Below are positions 1 to 7,843 of a stretch of 36,568 bases of DNA, in pieces. Made by a program: the position numbers and the translations under genes. Below the pieces are notes generated by a model. The model made no database searches. It was not told the origin of the DNA and was given only the letters and a program-made list of their open reading frames with translations. The stretch is taken from contig JALOOX010000036.1 in the NCBI GenBank assembly GCA_025454175.1, positions 1 to 36,568 of the forward strand. Reading direction: 5' to 3'. Each line of letters begins with the position of its first letter. Position 1 is the first letter of the stretch. This DNA comes from Syntrophobacteraceae bacterium (GTDB lineage: Bacteria; Desulfobacterota; Syntrophobacteria; Syntrophobacterales; Syntrophobacteraceae).

Positions 1-1055
1 TTGTCCCCGGAAAAGACCTGCTGTTTCTTGATGAAATCCAGAGCTGCCCACGTTCCATCATGGCCTTGAGATATTTCTACGAAGAATGTCCCGAGCTTCA
101 TGTCATCGCCGCCGGCTCCCTGCTGGAATTCGCCATGCGAGATGTCTCGTTTCCAGTGGGGCGGACACAGTTCCTCAACATGGTCCCCATGTCCTTTCTC
201 GAATTTTTGATGGCCACGAACAACGACATTGCAGCTGAGACCATCCTTTCGCCTCCTTCGAGACTTCCGGATGGCGCCCATAACATGCTACTGGAGGAGC
301 TTCGCCGGTACATGTTCATCGGGGGAATGCCGGAATGCGTCCTGGTTTATTCCAGGTCTGGAAAGATGAGGGATGCTTTCGAAGTCCAGGCGGAGCTGGT
401 CAACGCTTTTCGCCAGGATTTCTCGAAATACGCTCCCCATGCAGACAAGCGCTGTCTCAATGCAGTCTTTGCCTCCACTGCGAGGGGTGTTGGAAGACAA
501 GTGAAATACGCCCATATGGCGGAAGGCTGCTCGAATCCAACGATCAAAAAGGCATTCGATCTTCTTTGTCTGGCTCAGGTGATTCGAAAAGTATCCGCAT
601 CCTCTCCTCCTGAACTTCCGCTCGGTGCTTCGGCTTCAGAGCGGAAGTTCAAGGCCCTTATGGTAGATATCGGTTTGATGCAGCATCTATCGGGGATGCC
701 TGTCGACGTGGAATATGCGCGAACGGATCTTCTGGCAATCCATCAAGGAGCCATGGCCGAACAGTTCGTGGGTCAGGAGCTCGTGGCCGCGGGACAGGAC
801 GAACTGTACTACTGGGCTCGCGAAGCAAAGAGCAGCACCGCCGAGGTGGACTTCCTCATAAACGTTGGGGGCAGGATCCACCCTGTTGAGGTCAAGAGCG
901 GTGCCGCGGGACGATTGAGAAGCCTTCACCTGCTCCTGGAACGCCACCCTAACTGCTCCCATGGCCTCGTCTTCTCATGTGCTCCCTATGCCGAGCTTCT
1001 CGATCAGCGATTGATCTTCTTGCCCCTCTATTATGCGTACACGGCTGGACACTAA
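1..1055 (+). CDS. ATP-binding protein of the AAA/DUF4143 family, 5' end outside window
   Basis: The reading frame is open from the first bases of the window, so the gene starts upstream. The visible part opens on a Walker B-like stretch (LLFLDEIQSCP, about bases 24-56). It continues with the AAA core (HVIAAGSLLEF) and then the DUF4143 C-terminal domain. Near the C-terminus, EVDFLI followed about a dozen residues later by HPVEVKSG resembles the PD-(D/E)XK nuclease-like motif common in this family. These proteins are standalone P-loop ATPases, frequent in bacteria and archaea, often mobile or near toxin-antitoxin loci; their substrate is generally unknown. The Walker A motif must lie outside the window. 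The C-terminus looks complete (stop at 1053-1055), and the next codons in the same frame resemble the end of a HigB toxin, so this gene probably moved into, or recombined with, a higBA locus. Family assignment is firm; function is open. Confidence 0.85.
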   Translation, partial: VPGKDLLFLDEIQSCPRSIMALRYFYEECPELHVIAAGSLLEFAMRDVSFPVGRTQFLNMVPMSFLEFLMATNNDIAAETILSPPSRLPDGAHNMLLEELRRYMFIGGMPECVLVYSRSGKMRDAFEVQAELVNAFRQDFSKYAPHADKRCLNAVFASTARGVGRQVKYAHMAEGCSNPTIKKAFDLLCLAQVIRKVSASSPPELPLGASASERKFKALMVDIGLMQHLSGMPVDVEYARTDLLAIHQGAMAEQFVGQELVAAGQDELYYWAREAKSSTAEVDFLINVGGRIHPVEVKSGAAGRLRSLHLLLERHPNCSHGLVFSCAPYAELLDQRLIFLPLYYAYTAGH

Positions 1056-1094
1056 GCCGGTGCGGAAGATGTGGAAATCGTTGATCACCACTGA
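1056..1094 (+). pseudogene. remnant of a HigB toxin C-terminus
   Basis: Directly after the stop of the upstream ATPase, and in the same frame, 12 codons read AGAEDVEIVDHH and end at TGA 1092-1094. HigB (RelE-superfamily mRNA interferase) toxins of the higBA family characteristically end in a DVEIVDYH-like motif just before the higA start. The spacing to the higA ATG at 1107 is also typical of higBA. I infer that all but the last ten or so codons of higB were lost. The similarity is short, so chance cannot be fully excluded, but position, order and motif agree. Confidence 0.5.
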
Positions 1095-1106
1095 GGAGAA
1101 TCCATT

Positions 1107-1445
1107 ATGAGCAAACTCGAGCCCATCACTCCCGGTGAGATACTTTCCGGGGAATTCCTGATACCCATGGGGCTTAGCCAGTACCGACCGGCCAAGGAAA
1201 TCGGTGTTCCCGCGCAGCGCATCAGCGAGATTGTCCCGGGCAAGCGCGGGATCACAGCTGATACCGATTTGCGGTTGTGTCCCTTCCCTGGTCTCTCCAA
1301 TGGGTATTGGTTGAGAGCTCAAGCTGCCCATGATGCCGAGGTTGCAGAGCGCGCTCTTGGTCCTTTGCTGGAGAAGATCAAACCCTGGTCTGCGCATGCG
1401 GCCCGACATAACGCTCCAGCCGACGCTCGTACCTCGCGCGGCTGA
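1107..1445 (+). CDS. higA: HigA-family antitoxin (orphan)
   Basis: HigA antitoxins are HTH_XRE proteins that bind the HigB toxin and repress their own operon. The N-terminus (PITPGEILSGEFLIPMGLSQ) matches the family start, followed by the helix-turn-helix region (AKEIGVPAQRISEIVPGKRG) and ITADTDLRL. A good ribosome site (GAGGAG, 1093-1098) supports ATG 1107. At 112 residues it is slightly longer than the usual ~95-105. The second half has unusual replacements: CPFPGLSNGYWLRAQ stands where family members have roughly a 'RFFGTSxxFWLNLQ' pattern, and the tail is basic and unconserved. No intact toxin lies beside it; only a toxin tail precedes it. The divergence fits relaxed selection after toxin loss. 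It may be expressed but purposeless, or act against HigB elsewhere. Confidence 0.7.
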   Translation: MSKLEPITPGEILSGEFLIPMGLSQYRPAKEIGVPAQRISEIVPGKRGITADTDLRLCPFPGLSNGYWLRAQAAHDAEVAERALGPLLEKIKPWSAHAARHNAPADARTSRG

Positions 1446-1452
1446 GCTCAGC
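1441..1452. repeat. 12-bp perfect palindrome over the higA stop
   Basis: GCTGAGCTCAGC is a perfect palindrome that includes the higA stop codon. It lies in the 83-bp gap between convergent genes. It has no loop or T-tract, so it is a poor terminator candidate; its role is unknown and chance is possible. Confidence 0.3.
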
Positions 1453-1528
1453 GTTACCCCATCACGACATGAGCCAGCCCGTGGGCGTGTCGGGTGAAGC
1501 GGGGGGCATGAGGGACCGGGAACGCCTC

Positions 1529-3094
1529 TCAATGTGTGCCCTCGGGGACCGTTGCGGGGCCGGCCCGGTGGGTTTGCATGAAGAGGGTGAGGGGAACGAG
1601 GACCGCCGTGAGCCAGGCAAAGAGCCAGAAGACGTCGTTGAACGCCAGCATGTTGGCCTGCCTCAGCACTTCCCGGTAGACGCCGGCCAGAAGCAGCTTC
1701 GAATGCATCATTTCCTCGGCCAGCCCGGGGACCGCCTGGGAAAGCTTTTCGGCATACTCCCGGAGAGCGGGATTGAAGGGAGTCACATGCTCCACGAGGA
1801 AGTTCTGATGGAGCTGCGAGCGCTGGGACAGAAGTGTTGCGCTCACGGCCACCCCGAAGCTTCCCCCCAGGTTCCGCAGCAGGTTGAAAATGCCCGAGGC
1901 GTTCCCCATCTGCTCCCTCGGGATGTTCACGTAGGTCGACCCGGCCAGCGGCACGAAAAAGAGCCCGATGCCGAATCCCTGGATGAACCGCGGCAGCGCG
2001 ATGGAGACGAAATCCGCCTCCAGGTTCAACCCCCCCATGAGCCACAGCGACCACGCCATGACGACGAGCCCCACGGACAGCAGCGCCTTGGGCTTGACCC
2101 CCTTCTTCATGAGGATGCCGGCCACGGGCATGATGAACAGACTCGCAACGCCTCCCGGTCCCAGGACGTACCCCGCCCACATCGCCGTGTAGCCCATGAG
2201 CGTCTGGGCATAGAGGGGCAGCAGCACGAAGCCTCCGAAGAGGCAGAAGAAGCCCATGAACATGATGATGTTTCCGACGGCGAACGTGCGGTCTCGAAAG
2301 ACCCTGAGATCCACCACCGGATGCTCGGCCCTGAGCTCGACGATGACGAAAAGGACCAGCGCCACGACGCAGACGATGCTCAGCACGACGATGAAGGTCG
2401 AATCGAGCCAGTCCTCCCGCTCCCCCTTGTCGAGCACGATCTGCAGGCATCCGAGACCCACGGCGATGAGGAAGAGTCCCCAGCGGTCGATGTGGAGCCT
2501 GGCGCGCCGGATGTAGGGAGGGTCGTGAATGAGCAGGGCCGCCATGGCCACCGCCAGGACGCCGAAGGGAAGGTTGATGTAGAAAACCCAGCGCCAGGCC
2601 CAGTTGTCGGTGATCCAGCCTCCGACCACGGGGCCGAGGATGGGAGCGAAGACCACACCCATGCCGAAGACGGCCATGGCGACACCGTGCTCGGCCACGG
2701 GGAAGGCCTCGAGGAGTATGGCCTGGGAGAGGGGCTGAAGGCCGCCGCCTCCGAGCCCCTGGAGGATTCGGGCGATGACGAGGACCTCCAGCGAGGGCGC
2801 CGCACCGCAGAGCAGCGAGCTGAACGTGAAGACCGTGATGGAGAAGATGAGGTAGCGCTTACGGCCGAATACGCTGGCCAGCCATCCGGTGATGGGGATC
2901 ACGATGGCGTTGGCCACCAGGTAGCTGGTCAGCACCCAGGTCACCTCATCGAGGCCGGCGCTCAGACTCCCCTGGATGTGGGGGAGCGAAACATTCACGA
3001 CGCTCGTGTCCATCACCTCGAGAAACGTCGGCAGGATGACGGTGAGGGCGACGATCCATTTGCTCGTGGATGGAGCGGCGGCGGGAGGGTTCAT
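1529..3094 (-). CDS. MFS drug-efflux permease, DHA2 (EmrB/QacA) family
   Basis: Inner-membrane proton antiporter of the 14-TM DHA2 family, expected to expel hydrophobic drugs or toxins. At 521 residues it has the family's usual length. Visible signatures are the TM1 motif D1-like stretch (FLEVMDTSVVNVSLPHI), motif A (GWLASVFGRKRYL), the ARILQGLGGGG segment and motif C in TM5 (GVVFAPILGPVVGGW). No EmrA-type membrane-fusion partner or TolC-like gene is adjacent, so partner use is unknown. It follows a 43-residue membrane peptide and an ASCH protein on the same strand, with only 7 bp between the peptide's stop and this ATG and no convincing ribosome site of its own. That suggests translational coupling. 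Substrate cannot be read from the sequence. Confidence 0.88.
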   Translation of the reverse strand: MNPPAAAPSTSKWIVALTVILPTFLEVMDTSVVNVSLPHIQGSLSAGLDEVTWVLTSYLVANAIVIPITGWLASVFGRKRYLIFSITVFTFSSLLCGAAPSLEVLVIARILQGLGGGGLQPLSQAILLEAFPVAEHGVAMAVFGMGVVFAPILGPVVGGWITDNWAWRWVFYINLPFGVLAVAMAALLIHDPPYIRRARLHIDRWGLFLIAVGLGCLQIVLDKGEREDWLDSTFIVVLSIVCVVALVLFVIVELRAEHPVVDLRVFRDRTFAVGNIIMFMGFFCLFGGFVLLPLYAQTLMGYTAMWAGYVLGPGGVASLFIMPVAGILMKKGVKPKALLSVGLVVMAWSLWLMGGLNLEADFVSIALPRFIQGFGIGLFFVPLAGSTYVNIPREQMGNASGIFNLLRNLGGSFGVAVSATLLSQRSQLHQNFLVEHVTPFNPALREYAEKLSQAVPGLAEEMMHSKLLLAGVYREVLRQANMLAFNDVFWLFAWLTAVLVPLTLFMQTHRAGPATVPEGTH

Positions 3095-3101
3095 TGACGC
3101 A

Positions 3102-3233
3102 TCACTTGAAGATTCTTCGGAAAAGCGCCCTCAGGAAATCCATGATCCCGCTGGATTCCAGGAGCACGGCGATGCAGATCATGACGACGGCCGCGGGCCA
3201 GATGAGCAGCACGGCAAAACCGGACCAGAACAT
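3102..3233 (-). CDS. 43-residue single-pass membrane peptide
   Basis: Small ORF from ATG 3233-3231 to TGA 3104-3102. It has a strong ribosome site (GGGGAGG, centred about 9 bp upstream). The product starts MFWSGFAVLLIWPAAVVMIC, giving one long hydrophobic helix (about residues 4-25), followed by an amphipathic basic tail (FLRALFRRIFK). It ends 7 bp before the exporter gene, and the exporter's start lacks its own clear ribosome site. This layout fits a small membrane partner or regulator co-translated with the exporter, as known in principle for AcrZ-type peptides; no homology to AcrZ is claimed. I do not recognise the family. It could instead be a translational-coupling leader. Confidence 0.5.
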   Translation of the reverse strand: MFWSGFAVLLIWPAAVVMICIAVLLESSGIMDFLRALFRRIFK

Positions 3234-3299
3234 GATTCCGCCCTCCCCGATGGACCTGTGGCCCCGGCGGTTGTGTCACACCGGAGCCCCAAGGGTTTT

Positions 3300-4010
3300 T
3301 CAGTCTTCAAAGAGGGAGGGATTCTCCTCCACGATGGTGTCAATGGCCTCCTGAATGTCATCCCACGTGTCCCTGGGCTCGGCCCGCTGGATTTCCTCGA
3401 AGCGGAGCAGCACGGCGGTCCAGTCGATCCCTTCCCTGACACACTGCCCGATGACCTCCACCGGGATGGATCGCAGGGAGAGGCTGTCCCAGAGCACCGT
3501 GATCCGGGGCTCATCGTCCTCGGCAACGATGATGTCCGATGTCCTGCCCTGCAATCCCGAAAAGTCGATCCCGAAGCCCTCGGCCTTGACACCCTGCTTC
3601 ACGGCCACGGGCTCGTCGTACCGGAAAGGCGAAAGCTGGATCAGGCCATCGTCCATATGAAACAGGCTCTGCTGGCCCTTGACGGGAAAGGGGATGACCG
3701 GGCGCACATCCTCGAGGATCCACGAGTAGAGCTCGGGGTTGAAGTCATCGGTGAGGGCCTTTTCCTCGTCTCCCTTCCTCATGAGACGAACATCGGCCAG
3801 CCTGACCACGCATAGCGCGTGTCCGTAGAGGAAGACACATCCGTATTCCTCCTCGAGCTCCTCCATTTCCTCCTTGGGGAAAGCCGGTTTGGCGGATGAA
3901 CAGATGAGCAGGTCCCCGCGATGGAGCGTGTCCCAGCTGCGCACCTCGACGGTCTTCTGGCCGCTGAGGATCTCCAGGGCAAAGGGTTGCTGTACACTCA
4001 AGGCTTTCAT
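3300..4010 (-). CDS. ASCH-domain protein
   Basis: The N-terminal ~110 residues form an ASCH (ASC-1 homology) domain: MKALSVQQPFALEILSGQKT, then VEVRSWDT and HRGDLLICSSAKPA. The pattern 'SxQQPxAxxIxxGxKxxExRxW' followed by 'GxxLIxSS' is typical. ASCH is a PUA-like RNA-binding fold, and some members act as nucleoside or RNA-processing enzymes. The remaining ~120 residues are acidic and not recognised. I chose ATG 4010 because AAAGG lies about 7 bp upstream and the domain begins at once. The open frame runs back to 4148, but those extra residues look like non-coding sequence. Probably first gene of the unit with the small membrane peptide and the DHA2 exporter. Precise biochemical role unknown. 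Confidence 0.75.
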   Translation of the reverse strand: MKALSVQQPFALEILSGQKTVEVRSWDTLHRGDLLICSSAKPAFPKEEMEELEEEYGCVFLYGHALCVVRLADVRLMRKGDEEKALTDDFNPELYSWILEDVRPVIPFPVKGQQSLFHMDDGLIQLSPFRYDEPVAVKQGVKAEGFGIDFSGLQGRTSDIIVAEDDEPRITVLWDSLSLRSIPVEVIGQCVREGIDWTAVLLRFEEIQRAEPRDTWDDIQEAIDTIVEENPSLFED

Positions 4011-4381
4011 CGGCATCCTTTCTCGGTCTGTCGGTGGATTCCATGGAGCGGGGCGGAACAGGCCAGACGACGCTTCGACCGGCGTCTCTTCCTTTTTTCG
4101 ATGCCGCGGGTCCACTCGCTGAATACTCCGAAAGCCTTCCTTATTCAACGGGCGTTTGCCGAGCCGTCGATAAAGTGTTGGGAAGCCGCAATCCCTGTGC
4201 TATCAAATCAAAGCGGGCTTGTTCCAACGGAAGCCCCGGAGAACATTTTTCAGAACGGTCCCTCATGCCCCCCGGGCACCCGGAACGATGAAAAGGCGCT
4301 CAGCGGGATGGTTTTCAACTTGAAACTTGAAACCTTTAACTTGAAACGTGTCCAAACAGTCTTGAAGGCGAGGAAGACACC
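4011..4381. other. 371-bp gap between divergent genes
   Basis: This gap must hold the promoters of the ASCH gene (leftward) and the HD gene (rightward). I see no convincing consensus pair on either strand and no coding signal. Its only clear structure is the heptamer array at 4318-4345. Confidence 0.5.
4318..4345. repeat. array of four 7-bp repeats
   Basis: Four consecutive heptamers: ACTTGAA, ACTTGAA, ACCTTTA, ACTTGAA, followed by AC. The third unit is diverged. The array lies about 37 bp upstream of the HD gene start. A second array of the same period is at 6176-6217. Period-7 arrays occur in intergenic DNA of various bacteria; no function is assigned here. Confidence 0.7.
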
Positions 4382-4948
4382 ATGGCAGGGCATATTCCCA
4401 CGAGAGACGAGGCATGGCAGCTTCTCAATGAATTCAACCAGGGCGACTCGCTCATCAAGCACGCTCTGGCCGTCGAGGGGGTCATGCGATTCATGGCGGA
4501 AAAATCGGGCGAGGACCCTGAAGTCTGGGGTATCATCGGACTGGCTCACGATCTGGATTACGAGCGCTTCCCGGATCAGCACTGCGCGAAGACCGAAGAG
4601 CTGCTGCGGGAGCGCGGCTGGCCCGAGGAGTATGTCCGCGCCGTCATATCCCACGGCTGGGGGTTGTGCTCGGACGTCGAGCCCCGGTCCCTGCTCGAGA
4701 GAACGCTCTACGCCGTGGACGAGCTGGTGGGCTTCGTGACCGCCTGCGCCCTGGTGCGTCCCTCCAGGAGCGTCATGGATCTCGACGTCAAATCGGTCCA
4801 GAAGAAGTGGAAGCAGAAGAGCTTTGCCGCCAGCGTCAACCGGGAAGTGATCGAGAAGGGGGCCGCCATGCTGGGGGTCGAGCTGAGTGTCATGATCCAG
4901 GACGTCATCCAGGGCATGCGTGCCGTCGCTCCCCGGATAGGGTTGTAG
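4382..4948 (+). CDS. HD-domain hydrolase
   Basis: Cytoplasmic metal-dependent phosphohydrolase-type protein of 188 residues. HD-superfamily landmarks are visible: H27 in IKHALAVEG, the HD pair H56-D57 in LAHDLDYERF, H67 and H91 (VISHGWG), and D112 (YAVDELVGF). Members of this subgroup (HDIG-like) are widespread, and most have no known substrate; nucleotides or phosphate monoesters are the usual guess. ATG 4382 is preceded by GAGGA about 7 bp upstream. The next gene encodes an unrelated exported dehydrogenase after 48 bp, so an operon is possible but not compelling. Family call is firm; substrate unknown. Confidence 0.8.
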   Translation: MAGHIPTRDEAWQLLNEFNQGDSLIKHALAVEGVMRFMAEKSGEDPEVWGIIGLAHDLDYERFPDQHCAKTEELLRERGWPEEYVRAVISHGWGLCSDVEPRSLLERTLYAVDELVGFVTACALVRPSRSVMDLDVKSVQKKWKQKSFAASVNREVIEKGAAMLGVELSVMIQDVIQGMRAVAPRIGL

Positions 4949-4971
4949 GTAAAACCCACGGAATACTGATG

Positions 4972-4983
4972 CGATTCGAATCG
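4972..4983. repeat. 12-bp perfect palindrome upstream of the sugar dehydrogenase gene
   Basis: CGATTCGAATCG is a perfect palindrome ending 13 bp before the chosen ATG. It could be a protein-binding site or chance; no regulator is adjacent. Confidence 0.3.
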
Positions 4984-4996
4984 ATGGAGCATGGTC

Positions 4997-6118
4997 ATGT
5001 TGGGTCCAAAAGGTATGCTGGCTGTCATGTGTGTGGGGGTATTGACGCTGGGGTGCCTGCCTGCTGTTCCGGCGGGATCGATCCAGCTGGATCAGATCAG
5101 GATGCCTCCCGGATTCAAAATCGACCTCTATGTGAAGGACCTTCCCAATGCCCGCTCCATGGCACTTGGAAGCCAGGGTACGCTTTTCGTGGGCACGCGC
5201 AAGGGAGAGGTCTACGCGGTTCCCGACCGCGACGGGGACCACAGGGGAGACGAGGTCATCACCCTGGCGCGGGGCCTGAACATGCCCAACGGCGTGGCGT
5301 TTCGCGACGGGAGCCTCTATGTTGCGGAGGTGCACCGGGTGATTCGATACGACAACGTCGAACGGAGCCTGAAGTCCCCTCCGGAGCCTGTGGTGGTGGG
5401 CTCAACCTTTCCCACGGAGAAGCATCACGGCTGGAAGTACATCGCCTTTGGACCCGATGGCTTCCTTTACGTGCCGGTGGGGGCTCCCTGCAACGTGTGC
5501 GAGAGCGCCGATGAGCGGTTTGCTTCTATCATGCGCATGAGACCCGACGGCAGCCGGCTGGAGATCTTTGCCAGGGGTGTGCGGAACACGGTGGGCTTCG
5601 ACTGGCATCCGAAAACGAAGGAGCTCTGGTTCACGGACAACGGCCGCGACTGGATGGGGGACGACCTTCCCCCGGATACGCTCCATCACGCACCCGTTCC
5701 GGGATTGCACTTCGGTTTTCCCTACTGCCACGCGGGGACCATTCCGGACCCCGAATTCGGCAGGAAACGGGCTTGCGAGGAGTTTGCCAAACCGGCCATG
5801 AACCTCGGACCGCATGTGGCTTCCCTGGGGATGAAGTTCTACACCGGAAGGATGTTTCCCGCGTCCTACGAAAACCAGGTCTTCATCGCCGAGCACGGAT
5901 CCTGGAACAGGACGACTCCCATTGGCTACCGTGTCACCCTCGTTCGGCTGAAAGGGAATCAGGCTGTGAGCTACGAGGTCTTTGCCGAGGGGTGGCTCCG
6001 GGGAAGGACGGCATGGGGGCGGCCGGTGGACGTCCTGGTGATGCCGGATGGAGCCCTGCTGGTTTCAGACGACCGGGCCGGCGCCATCTACCGCATCACG
6101 CACGGGCCGGAGTCATGA
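4997..6118 (+). CDS. exported PQQ-dependent sugar (sorbosone-type) dehydrogenase
   Basis: Six-bladed beta-propeller enzyme of the soluble glucose/sorbosone dehydrogenase family (COG2133-type), which oxidises sugars or aldoses with PQQ in the periplasm. Visible family marks are the HHGWKYIAFGPDGFLYVPVG block (active-site His region), the Cys pair in APCNVCES, VRNTVGFDWHP and ELWFTDNGRDWMGDDLP. A hydrophobic N-terminal signal ends near AVPA-GS (signal peptidase I). A Cys just before it (LTLGC) is a weak lipobox. I chose ATG 4997 over 4991 because GGAG lies 7 bp before it. No PQQ biosynthesis genes lie in the window, so cofactor source is unknown; such proteins are also annotated as L-sorbosone dehydrogenase with unproven substrate. 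Confidence 0.85.
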   Translation: MLGPKGMLAVMCVGVLTLGCLPAVPAGSIQLDQIRMPPGFKIDLYVKDLPNARSMALGSQGTLFVGTRKGEVYAVPDRDGDHRGDEVITLARGLNMPNGVAFRDGSLYVAEVHRVIRYDNVERSLKSPPEPVVVGSTFPTEKHHGWKYIAFGPDGFLYVPVGAPCNVCESADERFASIMRMRPDGSRLEIFARGVRNTVGFDWHPKTKELWFTDNGRDWMGDDLPPDTLHHAPVPGLHFGFPYCHAGTIPDPEFGRKRACEEFAKPAMNLGPHVASLGMKFYTGRMFPASYENQVFIAEHGSWNRTTPIGYRVTLVRLKGNQAVSYEVFAEGWLRGRTAWGRPVDVLVMPDGALLVSDDRAGAIYRITHGPES

Positions 6119-6175
6119 AGCCATGATCATAGGGTGTACCGAGGGCCGCCCCTGAAGTTGAAAAGGGGATTTCAA

Positions 6176-6217
6176 CCAGAAACCAGAAACCGGAAACCAG
6201 GAACCAGGAACCAGGAA
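6176..6217. repeat. tandem array of six 7-bp repeats
   Basis: Six head-to-tail heptamers: CCAGAAA twice, CCGGAAA once, CCAGGAA three times. The array sits between the dehydrogenase stop and the ZIP transporter start. The open frame through it (from 6134) is an artefact of the period, which argues for the transporter starting downstream. Confidence 0.85.
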
Positions 6218-6241
6218 CTTCTCGGAGCAACGGGCACGATA

Positions 6242-7051
6242 ATGGAGACGATGCAGGGATCCGTGGGTTTTGCCTTCCTGCTCACCGTGCTGGCCGGGCT
6301 GAGCACGGGCGTGGGAAGCGCCATCGCGTTTTTCGGCAAGCGAACCAACAAGACCTTTCTTTCCGTGGCGCTCGGCTTTTCAGCGGGAGTCATGATTTAT
6401 GTTTCATTTGTGGAGATCCTGCGGAAGGCCCAGGACCAGCTGGTCCTGGACTACGGTGAGGTCAACGGCTCCTGGATCGCCGTCATTTCGTTTCTCGCCG
6501 GGATCATGCTCATGGCCGTGGTGGACCGGCTGGTTCCCGGCCCCGAAAACCCTCATGAAGCGAGGGCCGTGGAGGCCATGAGGGGGCCGAGCGACGAGAG
6601 CCTCCATCGCATGGGGAAGCTCGCGGCCCTGGCCATCGCCATCCACAATTTCCCCGAGGGACTGGCCACTTTCGTTTCGGCTCTTACCGACCCGCACCTT
6701 GGGGTTTCCATTGCCGTCGCCATCGCGCTGCACAACATACCCGAGGGAATATCGGTCTCGGTGCCGGTCTATTTTGCCACGGGAAGCAGGAAGAAGGCGT
6801 TCTGGCTCTCCTTTTGCTCCGGCCTTTCGGAACCGCTCGGGGCCGTTGTGGGCTACTTCATCCTGCGGTCCTTCTTTTCTCCCCTGATCTTCGGCGTGAC
6901 TTTCGCGGCCGTGGCCGGCATCATGGTGTTCATCTCCATCGACGAGCTCTTTCCCACGGCCAAGGTGTACGGCAAGGGCCATGCGGCGGTGTACGGCCTG
7001 GTGGGGGGAATGGGGGTGATGGCGTTGAGCCTTCTGCTGTTCATGTCCTGA
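6242..7051 (+). CDS. zupT: ZIP-family divalent metal transporter (ZupT-like)
   Basis: Inner-membrane importer of Zn2+ and possibly Fe2+ or Mn2+. The two signature metal-site helices are present: HNFPEGLATF (about residues 132-141) and HNIPEGISVSVPVY (about 163-176). Eight hydrophobic segments can be drawn. Length from METMQGS is 269 residues, close to the ~260 of ZupT proteins. The frame is open back to 6134, but those residues translate the heptamer array, so I place the start at ATG 6242 (ATG 6251, with GGAG closely before it, is the alternative). An acidic and His-bearing loop (about residues 100-125) is usual for the family. Regulation cannot be seen; no Zur-like box recognised. Confidence 0.88.
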   Translation: METMQGSVGFAFLLTVLAGLSTGVGSAIAFFGKRTNKTFLSVALGFSAGVMIYVSFVEILRKAQDQLVLDYGEVNGSWIAVISFLAGIMLMAVVDRLVPGPENPHEARAVEAMRGPSDESLHRMGKLAALAIAIHNFPEGLATFVSALTDPHLGVSIAVAIALHNIPEGISVSVPVYFATGSRKKAFWLSFCSGLSEPLGAVVGYFILRSFFSPLIFGVTFAAVAGIMVFISIDELFPTAKVYGKGHAAVYGLVGGMGVMALSLLLFMS

Positions 7052-7066
7052 GCCGCGCTTCGCGGC
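7052..7066. terminator. hairpin between convergent genes, possible bidirectional terminator
   Basis: GCCGCG-CTT-CGCGGC forms a perfect 6-bp GC stem with a 3-nt loop. CTGA on the left and TCAG on the right could extend it past a small bulge. It fills the 17-bp gap between the convergent transporter and endonuclease V genes. There is no T-tract, so strength is uncertain. Confidence 0.5.
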
Positions 7067-7068
7067 AT

Positions 7069-7743
7069 TCAGGCGATGGTGGATCTCAGGCGGGTGGCGG
7101 CCAGGTGGGCCCGGCGAAGAGGCTCGGGGATTCGGAATTTGCGCAGGCACTTGAGAATCAGCGCTGCCGAGGAGGGGATGTCGGCCAGGTGTCCCGGTGA
7201 GACGTAAACCGGCTTCACGCCGTCTCGGGTGCAGAGCACGCGGCCGACGGCATCGCCGTCCAGGGTGAGGGGGCTCCATTGCCCTCTCCGCCGGCCGAAG
7301 GGCTCGAAATCCCCGCAAAGCCGCTTCTTGGCGCACCCCACCGTCGGAATGCCAAGGCAAAGACCCAGGTGCGAGGCAAGGCCGAAGCGCCTCGGGTGGG
7401 CGATGCCCTGGCCGTCGCAGAGAAGCACCCGGGGCTGCCGATTGAGCCTGGCGAAAGCTTCGAGAAGGGCCGGGATCTCGCGGAAGGAAAGCAGTCCCGG
7501 AACATAAGGAAAACGGGCCGGGGCGACGGCGTGGGCTTCCTCCATGGGCTCCAGCTCCGGCCAGGCGAAGGTGACCACCGCAGCCGCGAGCAGGTTCGAC
7601 GCCTTGACGTAGCCGATGTCCGCAGCGCCCAGAATCTCAAAGCTTCCCGGCAGCGGTCGAATGACAACCCGCCCGACCAGCTCGCTCTGCAGCTCCCTGG
7701 CCTCAGCCGGAGTCAGCTTCCAGATGTCCTCACACGGAATCAT
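7069..7743 (-). CDS. nfi: endonuclease V
   Basis: DNA repair nuclease that cuts the second phosphodiester 3' of deoxyinosine and other deaminated bases (Mg2+-dependent). The 224-residue protein aligns by eye with E. coli Nfi along its length. Catalytic acidic residues are D42 (AADIGYV), E89 (PYVPGLLSFRE) and D110 (LLCDGQGIAHPRR), almost the same numbering as the Thermotoga enzyme. The wedge motif PYVPG (Y80) and the GVAKKRL-like strand (VGCAKKRLCGDFEP) are also present. Gln replaces His in the DGHG motif, a variation I believe is common in bacteria. ATG 7743 has only a modest purine-rich site before it. Convergent with the ZIP gene; divergent from the phosphoesterase-CHAT operon. Confidence 0.93.
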   Translation of the reverse strand: MIPCEDIWKLTPAEARELQSELVGRVVIRPLPGSFEILGAADIGYVKASNLLAAAVVTFAWPELEPMEEAHAVAPARFPYVPGLLSFREIPALLEAFARLNRQPRVLLCDGQGIAHPRRFGLASHLGLCLGIPTVGCAKKRLCGDFEPFGRRRGQWSPLTLDGDAVGRVLCTRDGVKPVYVSPGHLADIPSSAALILKCLRKFRIPEPLRRAHLAATRLRSTIA

Positions 7744-7843
7744 GGCTTTCCCAGGGGTCCTTCATGTTCTCCCGAGCGTCCTGAACGAAGAAAATGTGGG
7801 GCAGGACGGAAGCTCGAGACCCTCTCGGGCGGAAAAGGGAGCA

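Noticed and set aside
1469-3097. 542-codon open frame opposite the DHA2 exporter.
   Set aside because: Translation is rich in Asp, His, Glu and Gly without motifs; the exporter on the other strand has clear family signatures.
6176-6217. CRISPR-like array.
   Set aside because: Repeats are 7 bp and contiguous, without spacers.
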